Origin: Maylandia zebra
Taxonomy: Eukaryota; Chordata; Actinopteri; Cichliformes; Cichlidae
Length of the DNA: 64,000 bases
Assembly: GCF_041146795.1 (NCBI RefSeq)
Contig: NC_135187.1
Coordinates: 3,111,556-3,175,555 of the forward strand
Direction of reading: 5' to 3'
Program-made: the position numbers and the translations under genes
Notes under the pieces: model-generated
Database searches by the model: none
The model's input: only the letters and a program-made list of their open reading frames with translations
Told to the model about the DNA's origin: nothing
In this document: piece by piece, positions 1-11,807 of the stretch
How positions within the stretch are numbered: the stretch's first letter is position 1
Layout of the letters: each line of letters starts with the position of its first letter

Positions 1-743
1 TTGACACATTTGACAAACCTCAGGTCAGCGACAGCAGCAGTCAAAGGTGTTTTCACTAAACCAAACTAAAGAAGCCTCTCACATGTGTTCAAGTTGATCT
101 GACCAGCAATAACTGCCAGTTTCCTCACTTATAAATAAAAGTAAACATAGGAATCTTTGCCATCATCAAACACACAAATCTGGGATTGTTACCACTAAAA
201 AAACTCCACTCAAGGAGCGGAGTCCAGATCAGTGCAGGAGGAAATGAAAGAGCGTCAAGTGACCAGATGAGCCGAACAGGTAAGCAGAGAATACTTGAAC
301 TGAGTTATGACAGACTGGAAACAGAGAGAAGACATCTCTCCTCACAAGGAAACAACTAGAAACCTCGAAGAACCAAGTTACTGCTGAGTAGACAATCTGG
401 TGGAGAATGATGGCTTGAGCCACATCAAAAAACTGTAACTGAAAACGTACCTGCAGATTGTGTGAAGTCAAAACCAAAACAAGAGGATGCATTTGGATTC
501 TGCCATGCCTCTCTCTAATCCTTTCAGACAAATGCAGGCTCCATCCTATGTGTGGAGGATGCCCTCCCACATTCAATTCAATTCATTTATTTAGCGCCAA
601 ATTCCAACAACAGTTGCCTTAAGGCTCTAGGTGTCAGTATAATGCAACTGAACTTAGTGGGATTAGAACACAGCGTTTCATTTATTCACAGCGTTTAATC
701 TTCTTGGGTGCACACCAGCCTGTAATGAAAAAGACTCTTAATA
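1..743. other. No gene; repeat-like flank
   Basis: I see no supportable gene. Positions about 567-620 contain a CAATTCAATTCATTTATTTAGCG-like stretch typical of the ends of dispersed fish repeats. The remainder is unremarkable AT-rich sequence. Confidence 0.4.
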
Positions 744-1028
744 CACTCAACAAAAATATAAACGCAACACCATTGTTACTGCTCCCATTCCCCATGGGAT
801 GGACGTAGAGACCTAAAATTCAGTCCAGATACACAATATAACCATCCCTCCCAAACAGTGGTCACAAATCAGTCCAAATGTGTGGTAGTGGGCACATCTG
901 CCATATTGAGATAATCCATCCCACCTCACAGGTGTGCCACATCAGGATGCTGATCTGACATCATGAGTAGTGCACAGGTGTACCTCAGACTGCCCACAAC
1001 AAAAGGCCACCCTGGAATGTGCAGTTTT
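744..1028 (+). repeat. Left terminal inverted repeat of the Tc1-like element
   Basis: It matches the reverse complement of 1812-2096 almost base for base, from the outer CACTCAAC end inward to the GTGCAGTTTT motif near 1019-1028. Confidence 0.9.
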
Positions 1029-1777
1029 GTCTCACAGCAAAATGCCACAGATGCCACAAGCAATGAGGGAGCGTGCAATTGGCATGCTGACAGCAGGAAT
1101 GTCAACCAGATCTGTCGCCCGTGCATTGAATGTTCATTTCTCAACCATAAGCCGTCTCCACAGGCGTTTCAGAGAATATGGCAGCACATCCAACCGGCCT
1201 CACAACCGCAGACCTCGTGTAACCACACCAGCCCAGGACCTCCACATCCAGCAGGTTCACCTCCAAGATCGTCTGAGACCAGCCACCCAGACAGCTGCTG
1301 GAACAATTGGTTTGCACAACCAAACAATTTCTGCACAAACTGTCAGAAACCGTCTCAGGGACGCTCAACTGCATGCCCATCGTCCTCATCGGGGTCTTGA
1401 CCTGACTCCAGCTCGTCGCCGTAACAGACTTGTGTGGGCAAATGCTCACATTCGATGGCGTCTGGCACGTTGGAGAGGTGTGCGCTTCACGGATGAATCA
1501 TGGTTCACATTGTTCAGGGCAGATGGCAGCTGAGAATGTCCCAGTTCTTGCATGGCCAGCATACTCACCGGACATGTCACCCATTGAGCATGTTCGGGAT
1601 GTGCTTGACCGGCGTATACGACAGCGTGTACCAGTTCCCACGAATATCCAACAACCTCGCACAGCCATTGAAGTGGAGTGGACCAACATTCCACAGGCCA
1701 CAATTGACAATCTGATAGACTCCATGCGACGATGTGTTGCACTGCATGAGGCAAATGGTGGTCACACCAGATACTGA
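970..1777 (+). pseudogene. Tc1-like transposase, internally deleted
   Basis: The frame 970-1533 encodes an N-terminal helix-turn-helix region (residues around MRERAIGMLTAGMSTRSVAR), a second DNA-binding part rich in Arg, and the first catalytic Asp motif (FTDESWF, near 1490-1510). It stops at 1531-1533. A second frame shows the C-terminal part, with the WPAYSPDMSPIEH catalytic motif near 1550-1590, running to 1777. The segment between the first and third acidic residues, which should hold the second Asp, is missing and the two parts are out of frame. The protein is therefore broken and catalytically incomplete. Family and break are clear; the exact deletion size cannot be measured without a relative. 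Confidence 0.9.
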
Positions 1778-1811
1778 CCGGTTCTGGGTCCCCAGACCCC
1801 CAATAGCGCAA

Positions 1812-2096
1812 AAAACTGCACATTCCAGGGTGGCCTTTTGTTGTGGGCAGTCTGAGGTACACCTGTGCACTACTCATGATGTCAGATCAGCATCCTGATG
1901 TGGCACACCTGTGAGGTGGGATGGATTATCTCAATATGGCAGATGTGCCCACTACCACACATTTGGACTGATTTGTGACCACTGTTTGGGAGGGATGGTT
2001 ATATTGTGTATCTGGACTGAATTTTAGGTCTCTACGTCCATCACATGGGGAATGGGAGCAGTAACAAAGGTGTTGCGTTTATATTTTTGTTGAGTG
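1812..2096 (-). repeat. Right terminal inverted repeat of the Tc1-like element
   Basis: This is the reverse-complement partner of 744-1028 and ends at a TA dinucleotide (2097-2098). Confidence 0.9.
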
Positions 2097-2098
2097 TA

Positions 2099-3216
2099 AC
2101 TCCAAATGAAGTTCAGTTGCAAACTGTCCTCAGTTACCTTCTTCAATTTTCATTATGATCAACCTATTTCTAGTAATCAGCTATGTACCACAGGCCTTTG
2201 AGCTGGCAGTATTTAAACCATTACTTAAAAAGCATCTCTAGACCCAGAAATAAAGCCACCTAGGTGGCCCAGCCTGGGTGATGAATATTTAACTCTTGTC
2301 TATAGGTAGTTTGTGTGATCCATGGGTTGCCCCTTTAAATCCACAACAGACTTGATGCCCTCTTTGCAATATTGGTGTGCCTGATTTAGGGGACTTCTTA
2401 CTGTGCAGTCCCCTGAATCATAACAGCCGGCTGGGCCTGGTGAAGTGTCTGCCTGGCTAAACCTTGGCAGGACGTCATTGGGCTGGCAATAGCTGCTCCT
2501 GCTTAGACGATCCCCTGCAAACTTCCCATACTCGGCCGTTTTCCTCTCAGTTAACTCTACCACCTGGAAGACCAGATGACCTTGACACACGCAGCCATGA
2601 CCTGTGTGTGGTCATACTGAATTTAACCAGATAAATGTTTTATATAATGAGAGAGAGACTATGCAAATGGATAATAAACAGCCGTTATATTTCATCATAC
2701 ATTGAGAATAGCAGACAAATCAGCAATACACCTCTTCCAATTAATGGCTAATTAATATTGTTCTGAACACAATCCAAAAGATTCAATAAGCCACATCAGT
2801 GTCTACTGTCTGCCTTCTGTTTACTATCATAGCCACAGTAGTGGCTGTCTAACTGAGGACCTGATGGCTTTGACCTTTTCTTCTCCATCTTCCATCAGTA
2901 ATTTTGACCCCACTACATGAACTAATAGACTAATAACCTACACCTTTTATAGGTTTCTTTTTTTTTCTTTGAACACAACCCAGGAAAAATAATGAATACA
3001 TAATGGGCTTAGATTAACAACATGAATGAAATGTGCACTATTTGGAAGCAGTGCACCCTCTCCATTTTTGACAGGTTGGTGTGTGAGTCTTCAGCAGCAG
3101 CACGCAGGTGCACTGAGGGCCCTCGTGCTCACTTTTTGCATATATGTCTGTAATAAAATTTAGAAAACACATCGGTGCAAATTATAAGTCTGTATCATAA
3201 TGTCTTCACTTTTTGT
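2099..3216. other. No gene recognised
   Basis: An open frame of 96 codons on the minus strand (2300-2590) has a Cys-containing, GC-rich composition unlike the AT-rich surroundings and may be a fragment of a repeat ORF. I cannot assign it to a family. The rest shows no coding or RNA signal. Confidence 0.3.
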
Positions 3217-3224
3217 GTTTGTTG

Positions 3225-3421
3225 TAGTGCTGTCAACGTTAACACGTTAACGCCGTCTCCCATCTGGAGCGCAGAAAGGACAAACTTTGGGCAAACTGCC
3301 TGAAATGCGTTGACAGAGACATTTCTGGGATTTTGAGTCATTCTGCGCTCCAAACGGATTAATCGCGTCAAAATTTTTAATCGCGTTAATCATGATGACG
3401 GCGTTTACGTTCACAGCCCTA
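3225..3421. mobile_element. hAT-type MITE (197 bp)
   Basis: The ends TAGTGCTGTCAACGTTAA and the complement of the right end TAGGGCTGTGAACGTAAA are imperfect inverted repeats. They are flanked by an identical 8-bp direct repeat GTTTGTTG (3217-3224 and 3422-3429), the target duplication length of hAT elements. There is no coding capacity. Confidence 0.85.
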
Positions 3422-3429
3422 GTTTGTTG

Positions 3430-3976
3430 GTTTGTTTTATACGTGAGCTTGTTATTAGATGCCGCTCCAGCAAGTCAGAGAATTCCCCCGCAGCCCCGCC
3501 CCTCTCCTCGCTGTGTTTGGCAAGCAGCAGCCACACCTCGCAAATACAGGGCGCCTTTACTCCCCGCAAATGGGCAATAGAAAACCAATTGGTGCCTGGC
3601 ACTATGTCGGGGCAGCATGGGTGCGAGCTACCTTTTTTTTTCTTTTGCCGATGCCATGATGCCGGCCCCCACCACGATGCTGCCCTGGGCAACCGCCCCT
3701 GTCGCCCATATCAAAAACCGCAACTGAAGGTGTGTATGAGGAGTGCTCCTCAGATCCACTCGGTGTTTGCTGTGACTCCCTGCAGTGGAATCTCCCAATG
3801 CGCATTGGTAATAAAGCTTTGATGCCTAATCTGACTCTTCTTCTCCAGCTGTGATATCAAAGGATCGGTGAGGTCAACAAGTGAACCTCAACACCTGCTT
3901 GAGGATTTTCCATATGAGCTGCTCCGTCTCTGTCTTCCACTCCATCTGACATCAAGCTATTGGTGATCTTTTTGTC
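3430..3976. other. GC-richer stretch without an assignable gene
   Basis: Several overlapping frames of 60-130 codons exist between 3411 and 3822 on both strands, but none shows a recognisable domain. The overlap in many frames suggests chance openness in GC-rich, possibly repeat-derived DNA. Confidence 0.3.
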
Positions 3977-4806
3977 TGTCATGGTCCTGGCTCTGCTACC
4001 CAGTGTTTCGATGTCCCTTAGGCAAGTTGTTCTCAAACTTTTCACAATGAGTACCACCTCATAAAATATATGGCTCTTAAAGTACCACCCTTATGACCAA
4101 CATTAAAGTACAGTAGTATAGGCCTATTTAACACCACATGCAGTTTACACAAGACAATTTTAAATCTTATATGAATGTTATTTATTTTAACTGTCATAAA
4201 CAGGATGTGACAAGTGATAATAATACCAGCTGTACTGTATTAAAACATTCACAGCAGGTGGAATATCAGTCTTTAAGTGATGATGTATGAACAAACTACT
4301 CTGCGTTTATCAGGGCTGTTGTGTTTTTAACATGTTTTAATGCTTTGTATCTTGTTCTGTTTAATCTGAACAAGCCCCTAAAAAAAGTCAGTGATCCCTG
4401 TCGGCCTCTCTCGGTTTTTATTACCACCGTTCATTTTAAAGCTCAGTTTTTAAACCCTACAATGTAACTGCAGCCCAGCCCATGCAGCAGTATATTAATG
4501 ACTAACCTCATATTGTGGATGGATTATCTCCTGACTGAAGTTTGGTCTGTTTACAGCATCCTGCCGTGCGATTGCATTTGTCCCTAACCATCAGAAACGC
4601 TCATGTTAACTTGTATCCCTCATGCCTCCTAGTTTTTTCCCCAATTTCTAGTTTCTGCTTTTTCAGCAGCATTAGGTTTTTGTTTTCTTGAATTCAGTGT
4701 TTGGTTTTGTCACAGCGAATAAAAGCTGCCTCCTTTAGTCACTTCCTTTGTGTTTCAAGTCCTGCATTGGATTCCTATTCGGCCTGCCACACAGCCAGCC
4801 ATGACA
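3977..4806 (+). mobile_element. Probable LTR of the TGTCATGGTC family, interrupted by an older repeat
   Basis: The start TGTCATGGTCCTGGCTCTG matches the start of the solo LTRs elsewhere in the window. The far end (AATAAAAGCTGCC near 4720, then ...CCATGACA at 4806) has the poly(A) signal and terminal CA expected of an LTR. About 600 bp of a different repeat (roughly 4022-4620) lie between. No flanking target duplication was found, so the composite is an inference. Confidence 0.35.
4022..4620. repeat. Dispersed repeat, same family as 39989-40580
   Basis: Positions 4339-4497 match 39991-40150 closely (shared AACAAGCCCCTAAAAAAAGT and CAGCCCAGCCCATGCAGCAG). Positions 4500-4605 match 40467-40570. 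The left edge (TTCTCAAACTTTTCAC...GTACCACC near 4030) resembles the complement of 41795-41850. The family is not identified. Confidence 0.6.
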
Positions 4807-5447
4807 TCATCTTGGTTCTGTTATGTTTGATAAATAACTTTATATTTCCGTAAACTTCTTGTGTGAACTGCCTCTGCCAGTTCATGACAGTGCTCAAAAT
4901 TAGGGCTGTGTATCGTCACTGATTTCTAAAATCGATTCGATTCTGATTCACAAGGTCCTGATTGGATTGGATCCACGATTCAATTGTTTCTTCGATTTGA
5001 ATCAAAATTTTGCCTTAGAAAGCCAGAAATATTACAATTCTAAACATTTATCATTACATATCCATATTTTTATATCTATAAAAATAAAGCTGACACTTGT
5101 GAGACTTTATCAAAGGTGTAAGCACCACAGCAGATGCCTTTGTGTCAAAATAACTGAGGATAAAACACAGAAAAACATGAAGGAGATTTTGCAGTAGAAC
5201 AAAAACTGAAGAAAACCATGAACCAACTTATAACATTACCTGATGCTGCTGAAGTGAAGCAGAGCAAAGTTACAGAGGTTAAAATTTTAGACACAGCTAA
5301 GCAGTTCGCAATTTTGCATAATTTTAAAAAGTTTAAATTTCTTCAGTATTGAACAGCAGAAATGAGACTTTCTTGTCGGAAGTCAGTTAAATAAAAAAAA
5401 AAACAAAACCCAGCAGCCGACATAATGGTAGACTGGTGGGTAATAAG

Positions 5448-7284
5448 AAGTGTTGGGACTAACGCGTTATTAAGTAACGCGTTACAGTAACTACGTTATT
5501 ATTGTGGTAACGAGCACGGTAACTAGTTATTATGCCAAAACCAGGAACGCGTTACTAGTTACTGGGATTTAAATATGCTCGTTATTCGTTACTTCGTGTG
5601 GTGGCTATCTCGGAGCTTCCACAGATTCAATAACATTAGCAAGTGGTGGAGGCCAGCAGGTGGATGAAGGAAAAGGGAGGCAAGAGGAGAGACCCGAAGC
5701 GGCCGGAGAGTGTCAGGTGAACTGAACTTCAGGTAAGAAGTTATGACCTGCAGTCCATCTGGGTCAGATATGAACCAAGTTTAGGTGGAGTTTATTTTCG
5801 TTATGCTGACTTTTTCGTACTGCGTGCTAGCTAGCATGACGGAGTTTCTATACAGCTGGGTGGTGCTATGTTACTGATGTTGAACTTTATTTTGTTCATA
5901 AGGTTAATTATTAGAGTTGCCAACCGTCTCGTAAAAAACGGAATCGTCTGGTATTCAGAGAAAATATTACGCGTTTCGTATTGAGGTGAAAAGGAACAGT
6001 TTGTCCCGTAATTCAGCTACAATGAAAAAGACACAAAGCTGGATTTATTCTGTGTTTACGCTGCACAGCTGCCTCTTCTTCTCTCATCCTCTCACCCTCC
6101 CTCTCCTGTTTCTACTTCAATTATGAAACTGATCAATGATCAGCTGATCGGCTTTTCTCTCTTGTTTGTTTATCGCCCACTTTGCTCCAGAAAGAGGAAA
6201 CCAGCGGATGTCGCGCTAAACAACAGCAGCACGTTTAAGCTTGATCAGCTGTTGTTAGAATTTATTTAATATTAATTTCTAGTATCAGCTGATGTTGGCT
6301 GGAGCCACAGCTGTAAACCTGCTGGTCATGATGTCGGTTTGGATATGTGGTGAGAGGGACACATGAAGATGAAACCAGGAGATGTCCTTACTGAATCATC
6401 AGAGCTGAACAGTGATGGAGAAACAGGTTTACCTTTTAGGTCACATGAATGAGTTGAAGGGAAGTTATGAACTGTTTCTGAGAGACAAATAACACCAGGA
6501 TCCTTTTTTAGGTAGCTGACAGCTGGTAACTGTGCAGGGGCGGGTCTAGCAAAGTTTTGTCAGGGGCCCAGGTAGGGCATTAACAGGGAGAGGTGGGCAC
6601 AAAGAAATACTTTTCTTTCTTATTCTCATTTAAAATGTCTCGCTTTTAAAAAAATAATTATCTGAGTCTTACAACAAACAATTGATAGATTGATGCATAT
6701 ATACCATCAGAACAGTGTACATCACTGTCACAACAGCGTTTGTTTTCATTCAAAGGCTTTATGATTTTTCCTATAATGGTGGGCCGGTCTCTAGTCATAT
6801 TCCCTGGGACGATTTTTTTTTTTGTCCCAGTCCAGCCCTGTAAGTAGCTCATCTGCAGTCTGGTGTTACCTACATCTTCCTATTCAGAAGGCAGAATTTC
6901 CGAGTTCTGAGTACAATCGAAAGCACCACGACTGCAGCTTTTGTGTTGGATGTAAAAAGCAGGCTAGAATCATGCGGCGGTCAACGACGGTCCAGGCGTG
7001 GGATTTCTCTCATGGAAATGTGCACATTATTTTTTTCATTTCTATTGGTAGGTGGCACAGTGCACTTGTGGCAATAAGCAAGCTAGAAGACTGGCAAACT
7101 TGCTGGGTATCCAGTTACAGAAGCAACACATTAACAAGAGAATTCTGAGTAAAACCAAAGTTACTTTCCCTAGTAACTAGTTACTCTGAAAGTAACGAGT
7201 AACTTGAAGTAACTGAGTTACTTTTGATAGAAGTAACTAGTAATGTAACTAAGTTACTAATTTAAAGTAACTTACTCAACACTG
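5448..7284. mobile_element. hAT-like element (inner, 1837 bp, non-coding)
   Basis: The left end (AAGTGTTGGGACTAACGCG) and the complement of the right end (CAGTGTTGAGTAAGTTAC) are inverted termini. The flanks carry an 8-bp direct repeat GTAATAAG (5440-5447 and 7285-7292). Both subterminal regions are dense in GTAACGAGTAAC/AGTTAC motifs in opposite orientations, typical of transposase-binding repeats. No transposase frame is present, so it is non-autonomous. Confidence 0.82.
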
Positions 7285-7354
7285 GTAATAAGCAAGCAAA
7301 TAATGCAGAAAACTGAGATTTTTAGATGGGAAACTGTTCTGAAAATACACTGAA

Positions 7355-7380
7355 AGAGAGAGAGAGAGAGAGAGAGAGAG
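7355..7380. repeat. (AG)n microsatellite
   Basis: An uninterrupted AG run, inside the right part of the outer hAT-like element. Confidence 0.95.
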
Positions 7381-7689
7381 CTCTGCATGAAGTGTGATTT
7401 TATCGTGGTGGAAGCAAAACAGCAAAAGTCAGAGGGACTTCATGACGATGTTTATGTGATGCGAAATGTGAAGCATAGTTTGGATCTTCTTTTGCTGTTG
7501 CTTCAATCAAATTTAGTTAGAGAGAGAAAAAACCTTCAGCTTCAGAAAATTGGGGCACTTTGGGCAAAATAAATTTATATTTAAAAATCGATTCATTAAA
7601 GTGATATCGATTAATGAATCGATATCACTTTAATCAATCTAGAATTGATCTTAGATGGAAAACTATTGTTGAAACCCACCGCTACTCAA

Positions 7690-7930
7690 AATCAAAAGTG
7701 AAATAAAAGACCACAAATAAACTCATTAGAAATAAACCAGCTGACTTGATTCGACGCTCACCCACAACACAAACTTAGTAAACTCAGTAAAACTCAAAAA
7801 CACTTGGTAAGCTGCCAAAGTCGCACAAAGTGAAAAAAAAGTGGCTCTATTATGGTCCAAATATTTCACATTTTTACCAAGTAAATTTTTCCATGTCATG
7901 TTTCACATTAAACTGAAGACTTGTATGTTT
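7690..7930. repeat. Diverged duplicate of 14975-15215
   Basis: Shared ordered blocks include ATAAAAGACCACAAATAA, GGTAAGCTGCC...GTCGCACA and ATATTTCACATTT...CAAGTAAAT. Both copies lie upstream of V-region sequence, so this is probably a relic of the V-cassette duplication that built the locus. Confidence 0.7.
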
Positions 7931-8002
7931 ATCATGCTGTTTTTTTTTTTTTTTTTTTTTTTTTTTTTGTCAGTTTCCTACTTAATATTACGATAAGGTG
8001 AT

Positions 8003-8075
8003 GGATTCACTGATTAACAGCATCATCAGATTGATCAAAGTCCTTGTTGGAGTCAGAGCATTTCCATAGAGATCT
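8003..8075 (+). pseudogene. Relic of a light-chain V upstream region
   Basis: The string from GATTAACAGCATCATCAGATTG to GGAGTCAGAGCATTTCCATAGAG follows the conserved 5' flank of the intact V segments (compare 42735-42806). It stops just before the octamer. No leader or V exon follows, so only the distal promoter flank survives. Confidence 0.55.
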
Positions 8076-9403
8076 TAAGAAGGTTATTGGCAGCAGCTGG
8101 TTAGTGGAGAACATCTGGTTTATTCTCCCACCTTCTGTCTCTCTGGTATATTTCTCTTCCACTGGCTGTCCAAGGCTGTAAGTGTTTACTTGGCAGTTTC
8201 AAGGCCTCAGGTTTGGACAGCTTGCTGTACTTCTTAGGAACCCCTTTGTCCATCATACCTTTCTTCAGTTCCGATAGTGGGCTAACTTTCCTCTGATCTC
8301 GGCCTCTTCTCTTCTTCTCCATGGAGGCTACTGCTCCTTGTTGCTGTTCATCTTTTCGCCACGAATCTCAGTGATTGCTGCTGCCACCATGTTGATTAGC
8401 TGGTTGGTTTCAGTGATGATCGCATTAGGGATTTCTATAATGCTTTGTTTACATCTTCTAGTAGACCTTCAACAGGTACTTCCTGTTCCTCCTCTGAGCT
8501 TTAGATGGCCCGAATCTCCTGCTGTTGTTATTGTTAACTATTGTTAAGTTACCCATGTAGTGCTTTTCCAGATGATTATACAAATATATCACCCTTCATG
8601 GGTTTATTCGGGGATTGAGCCCTTGTTTGGGAATAATCCTATTTTCTGACTAATCCCATAGTTGTAGTTAAGTATGAGAATTTTCTAGAGGAACTCAAAT
8701 GCATGTTTGACCATCTCCAATGGGATGAAGAGACTTATGAAAAAGAGTCATCTTGCTGCTGTGGAGTTTGCTGTGGAGTTTTGAGTTTGGCAGTGGATGA
8801 AGGTTGGGGTGACAGGTCCATAAAAGAGCTTTCTCTCATTTACTAAACATCAGGCTTAAAGAGGATTTAGTTTCATTGGCAATGAGGACAGATATGTACA
8901 ATTGCATACAGTCATTAGAGAGTTTAAAGGGAAAAGATATTGCTAACTGGCATGAATTTTATCTGTGTGGGATACTCTAAAATAGATTTGTTAAATATTG
9001 CATATTTAATCAGGTAAAACATTATTTCAGTGTTTGTTCATTGTCATAAATCTAGAATCAAAATTCTGCATGTTTCCACTCTTTTATTTCATTTTTAAAA
9101 TTAAAATAGTTGTGAGTCAAACTGCAAATGCAACAGGTAAATGAACAGTTACAGTAACAAACAGCTCTTTAAAAATACACTTTATCCCAAAACACAGGTC
9201 ATTCCCAAAATCCTGCACTTCCTTGGAACTGGTGCCCATGCAGTGCTTCACATGTTAGAAGTGACATTTTGTTCTTCTCTCATACTGTGTCACACCTGTG
9301 ACGAAGAAGCTGAGACAAAAGCTCACGTGAAAATGTTAAGACTTTTAATTGGATTAATAGTTTTTTGGGACATGTGCGTGTACAATTATTTGTCAGACCT
9401 AAA
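8076..9403. other. No gene recognised
   Basis: A 73-codon minus-strand frame (8101-8322) is Lys/Arg-rich but matches nothing I recognise. The rest is AT-rich and contains no RSS, splice-consistent exons or RNA genes that I can support. Confidence 0.3.
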
Positions 9404-9636
9404 TAATAATAATAATGGATACTTTATTGATCCCCATGGGGAAATTACTTGTTTTTCTCTGCATTTGACCCATTCACTCAGTGAAGCAGTGGGCAGCCCA
9501 CTAAGCAGGCGCCCAGGGAGCAGTGTGTAGGGACGGTACCTTGCTCAGGGGTACCTCAGGGTAGCCGTTAAGTGGATTCGAACCGCCGACCTTCCGATCA
9601 TGGGGCGACCACTTTACCTACTGAGCTATCCCTACT
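9404..9636 (-). mobile_element. tRNA-derived SINE
   Basis: Read on the minus strand, the head begins AGGGATAGCTCAGTAGG (A box) and has GGTTCGAATCC (B box, complement of 9574-9584). The body and a tail ending in CCCCATGGGGATCAATAAAG follow. The same element occurs on the plus strand at 40986-41205. The A and B boxes form an internal RNA polymerase III promoter. A short AAT repeat at 9402-9416 sits at its 3' end. Confidence 0.85.
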
Positions 9637-9734
9637 GTGGTACTGATGATCACTGTGTTTTAGATCATAGACTACCAAGCTAGAGTTATACTATTGGTCA
9701 TATAGATTTTTCCCATGGTTTTGATATGAAGATA

Positions 9735-10194
9735 TGAAGACAATTTAACTACACAGCAAAAGCATTGAACACCAAGTAGGCAAAGTTCTTTGTGTTACTC
9801 ATGCATGAGGGAGACCTGCCTGGAGCCTGGTGGGGGGGGGGGGGGGGGGGTCAGAGTGTGACCCCATAAAGACTTCCCTAAACCTGCTGGTCTGGAAGTC
9901 CAGCGGTTCATCTAAACAAAAGGCACTTAGCCTAAAACAGATATAGACACGTTTATCCTACCATAAAACAATAAGACAAGGTACGACCTCTCCCATGCTT
10001 CCAGAGTGTGGGTGTGAATGCCAGAACACTCTGGAATGCGCACAAAGCCTTTGCAGACTATTAAGGATCACACATCCTATCACTACACAATCGATTATAC
10101 ACCGGTACCAATCTAAAACTAATTAGAAAACTCTAAGCATATATAAGTAGATATTTCTAAGCATAAATGACAATCAACAATACAAAACCTAACA
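9735..10194 (-). mobile_element. Solo LTR fragment of the ERV-like family of 27466-35914
   Basis: The complement begins TGTTAGGTTTTGTATTGTTG and follows the LTR at 27466 in order: the CATTTATGCTTAGAAATAT block, GATGAACCGCTGGACTTCC and, near its end, GAGTAACA...TTGCCTACTTG. It lacks the CA microsatellite and AATAAA part and carries a run of G (9832-9850) instead. No internal region is attached. Confidence 0.75.
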
Positions 10195-10319
10195 CTTACA
10201 CTGGGCCATCCTTTAAGAAAGGAAAAAAAACATGTGATCCCATTACTCACAGTGATACACCATGAAGTGACACAGATCATGTCAATATTAATTAACACTT
10301 GCTGTTCATGGTGTGCCAT

Positions 10320-10710
10320 TGTCAGGGTTCCTGGGTCGGTGACCCAGTGTTTTCAGTTTTGTTCATGTTCAGTTTATTTTGCCACTTCCATGTGCTCACT
10401 TCCTGCTTTTCCTGTGTCAGTTCGTCTTGTGTCATTAGCCAGATTATGTTCAGCTGTGTACTCACCGGTCTCTCATTATCAGCCTCATCAGTCTGTGTAT
10501 TTAAGCCCTCTCTTTCTACTCGTTCACTGTCGTGTCATTGATGTTATTTTGTGCTTCCCGTGTGTTCCCTCAGTTCAGTCAGCTGTTCAGTTGTCCAGCC
10601 AGTCAGTGTCCGTTCACCCTCTGTTCACCCACTCCCTATAATAAACCTTCACCTACCTGCCAGTCCTGCGTTTGGGTTCCTTCTTCCTCGCCTCCACACA
10701 ACGCCTGACA
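10320..10710 (+). mobile_element. Solo LTR, TGTCA...TGACA family
   Basis: The unit starts TGTCAGGGTTCCTGGGTC and ends CGCCTGACA. It is flanked by a perfect 5-bp duplication GCCAT (10315-10319 and 10711-10715). TATTTAAGCCC near 10498 is a TATA-like box and AATAAA lies near 10640. Overlapping open frames here are chance. The 5-bp duplication fits a Ty3/gypsy or retrovirus-like integrase. Confidence 0.85.
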
Positions 10711-10715
10711 GCCAT

Positions 10716-11239
10716 AACCTGCTGTTATGTTCTGCACTTTCGATAATAGGAGGACTCCGAACAGTAAGTGACTGTGATGAACTTTACTCCTTATTAAGCT
10801 TCCTGATATATACATAAAACAAAATTTCCCGTTTGTTTTTTTAACCTTACAAAACTGATGAAATGGAGAAAAGCAAAATAATACTCATTAAACTATACGC
10901 GTGTTCTGTTCACGTTATCGACACATTCTCAGCCTGGCTGGGGGGCTTCTTTGCCTCCCTCCTGCTGTGTGCCCAGCCTGGAGGCTGCGGTCTGTGACCG
11001 GCTCCGGGTGCAGACGGCTCCCTGTGATAGTGTTTCCTCACCTGGCTCATGTAAAGATTGATTGATTACTGCAGTGCCGTGATCTTCCTCGTGCTGTGTG
11101 TGTTTTGTTAGATTCTTCCCAGTTTAGGTTTTGTGGAGTTTTCTGTTCAGCAATAAAAGCTGCCATTTTGAGTTCAGTCCTGTTTCCAGTGAGTTTGAGT
11201 TTGGGTCCAATTCCTGCCTGGACACAGCCCGATCACGAC
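10716..11239 (+). mobile_element. Partial LTR 3' end (about 11040-11239) in otherwise gene-free DNA
   Basis: AATAAAAGCTGCC (near 11152) followed by TTTGGGTCCAATTCCTGCC and a terminal CACGACA resembles the ends of the other TGTCA-family LTRs. The 5' start is not recognisable and no duplication was found. The 10716-11000 part contains nothing I can assign. Confidence 0.3.
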
Positions 11240-11640
11240 AGTTGTGAGCTGTGAGTTGTGGATCAATGAAGTAACAAATCCCTTTATTAGTGTAGAAACA
11301 ACAGCAGTGTGTATGTGTGTATAAAACAATGAGAAAGGCTAATTTGATTGGGGAAAAGCATCACTGATTTGAGAACTGCAGCAAAGCGACTGAGAGAAAC
11401 TGTAATATATGTTGGAGGTGGATGGTACTGGAGGAAATCATGTTGTATCATGATGTTTGAACCATATTTAATTTTGGATCACAGCCATCTGAATGGTGTC
11501 CTACAGCAAAATTTTAAAATTGACATTGAAGTTATTTTAAATATAATCAGTTAGTAGTTCTTCAAACCCATCAGGATCTGCGTGGCGTACAGAATGTTGT
11601 AAAAACATGTAGTGAAGTCCAGACCTTTACTTTTTCACAT

Positions 11641-11807
11641 TGTGCCTCTAAACTTGGTCAGATGATTTCCATAGAGAGGCACTTTGCATCAGCAGCACCA
11701 TGCTCCAGTGCTCTGGGAGAGTTTATAGTCCTGAGAGTTGAACACTGGATGACTGACAGCTGTCCTTCATCACAACAGAAGCCACAGAAATCCTCCTCAT
11801 CAAAAAC
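11641..11807 (+). promoter_or_regulatory. V1 promoter: variant octamer and TATA-like box
   Basis: CTTTGCAT (11682-11689) differs by one base from the immunoglobulin octamer in the light-chain orientation, ATTTGCAT. TTTATA (11722-11727) lies 86 bp before the leader ATG. The same spacing occurs upstream of every V in the window. Confidence 0.75.

Larger units (their letters stand above)
744..2096 (+). mobile_element. Tc1/mariner-like DNA transposon with long terminal inverted repeats
   Basis: The ends CACTCAACAAAAATATAAAC and its complement are perfect inverted termini flanked by TA on both sides (742-743 and 2097-2098), the Tc1/mariner target duplication. The inverted repeats are long, about 285 bp each (744-1028 and 1812-2096). 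The interior carries a broken transposase frame. The element lacks a central part of the transposase, so this copy could move only with an enzyme supplied in trans. Confidence 0.93.
4901..7684. mobile_element. hAT-like element (outer), split by a second hAT-like element
   Basis: Left end TAGGGCTGTG and right end ...CCCACCGCTA are related inverted termini. They are flanked by an 8-bp duplication CTCAAAAT (4893-4900 and 7685-7692). The element proper is 4901-5447 plus 7293-7684; the middle is a later insertion at 5448-7284 whose target duplication lies inside it. The flanks near both ends are rich in ATCGATTC-type motifs, forming subterminal palindromic sequence. No transposase is visible. A related sequence occurs at about 58110-58190. 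Confidence 0.75.

Noticed and set aside
963..1449. Overlapping frames on both strands within the Tc1-like element
   Set aside because: Shadows of the transposase coding region and of the inverted repeats; 1446-1877 minus repeats residues of 963-1400 only because of the terminal inverted repeats.
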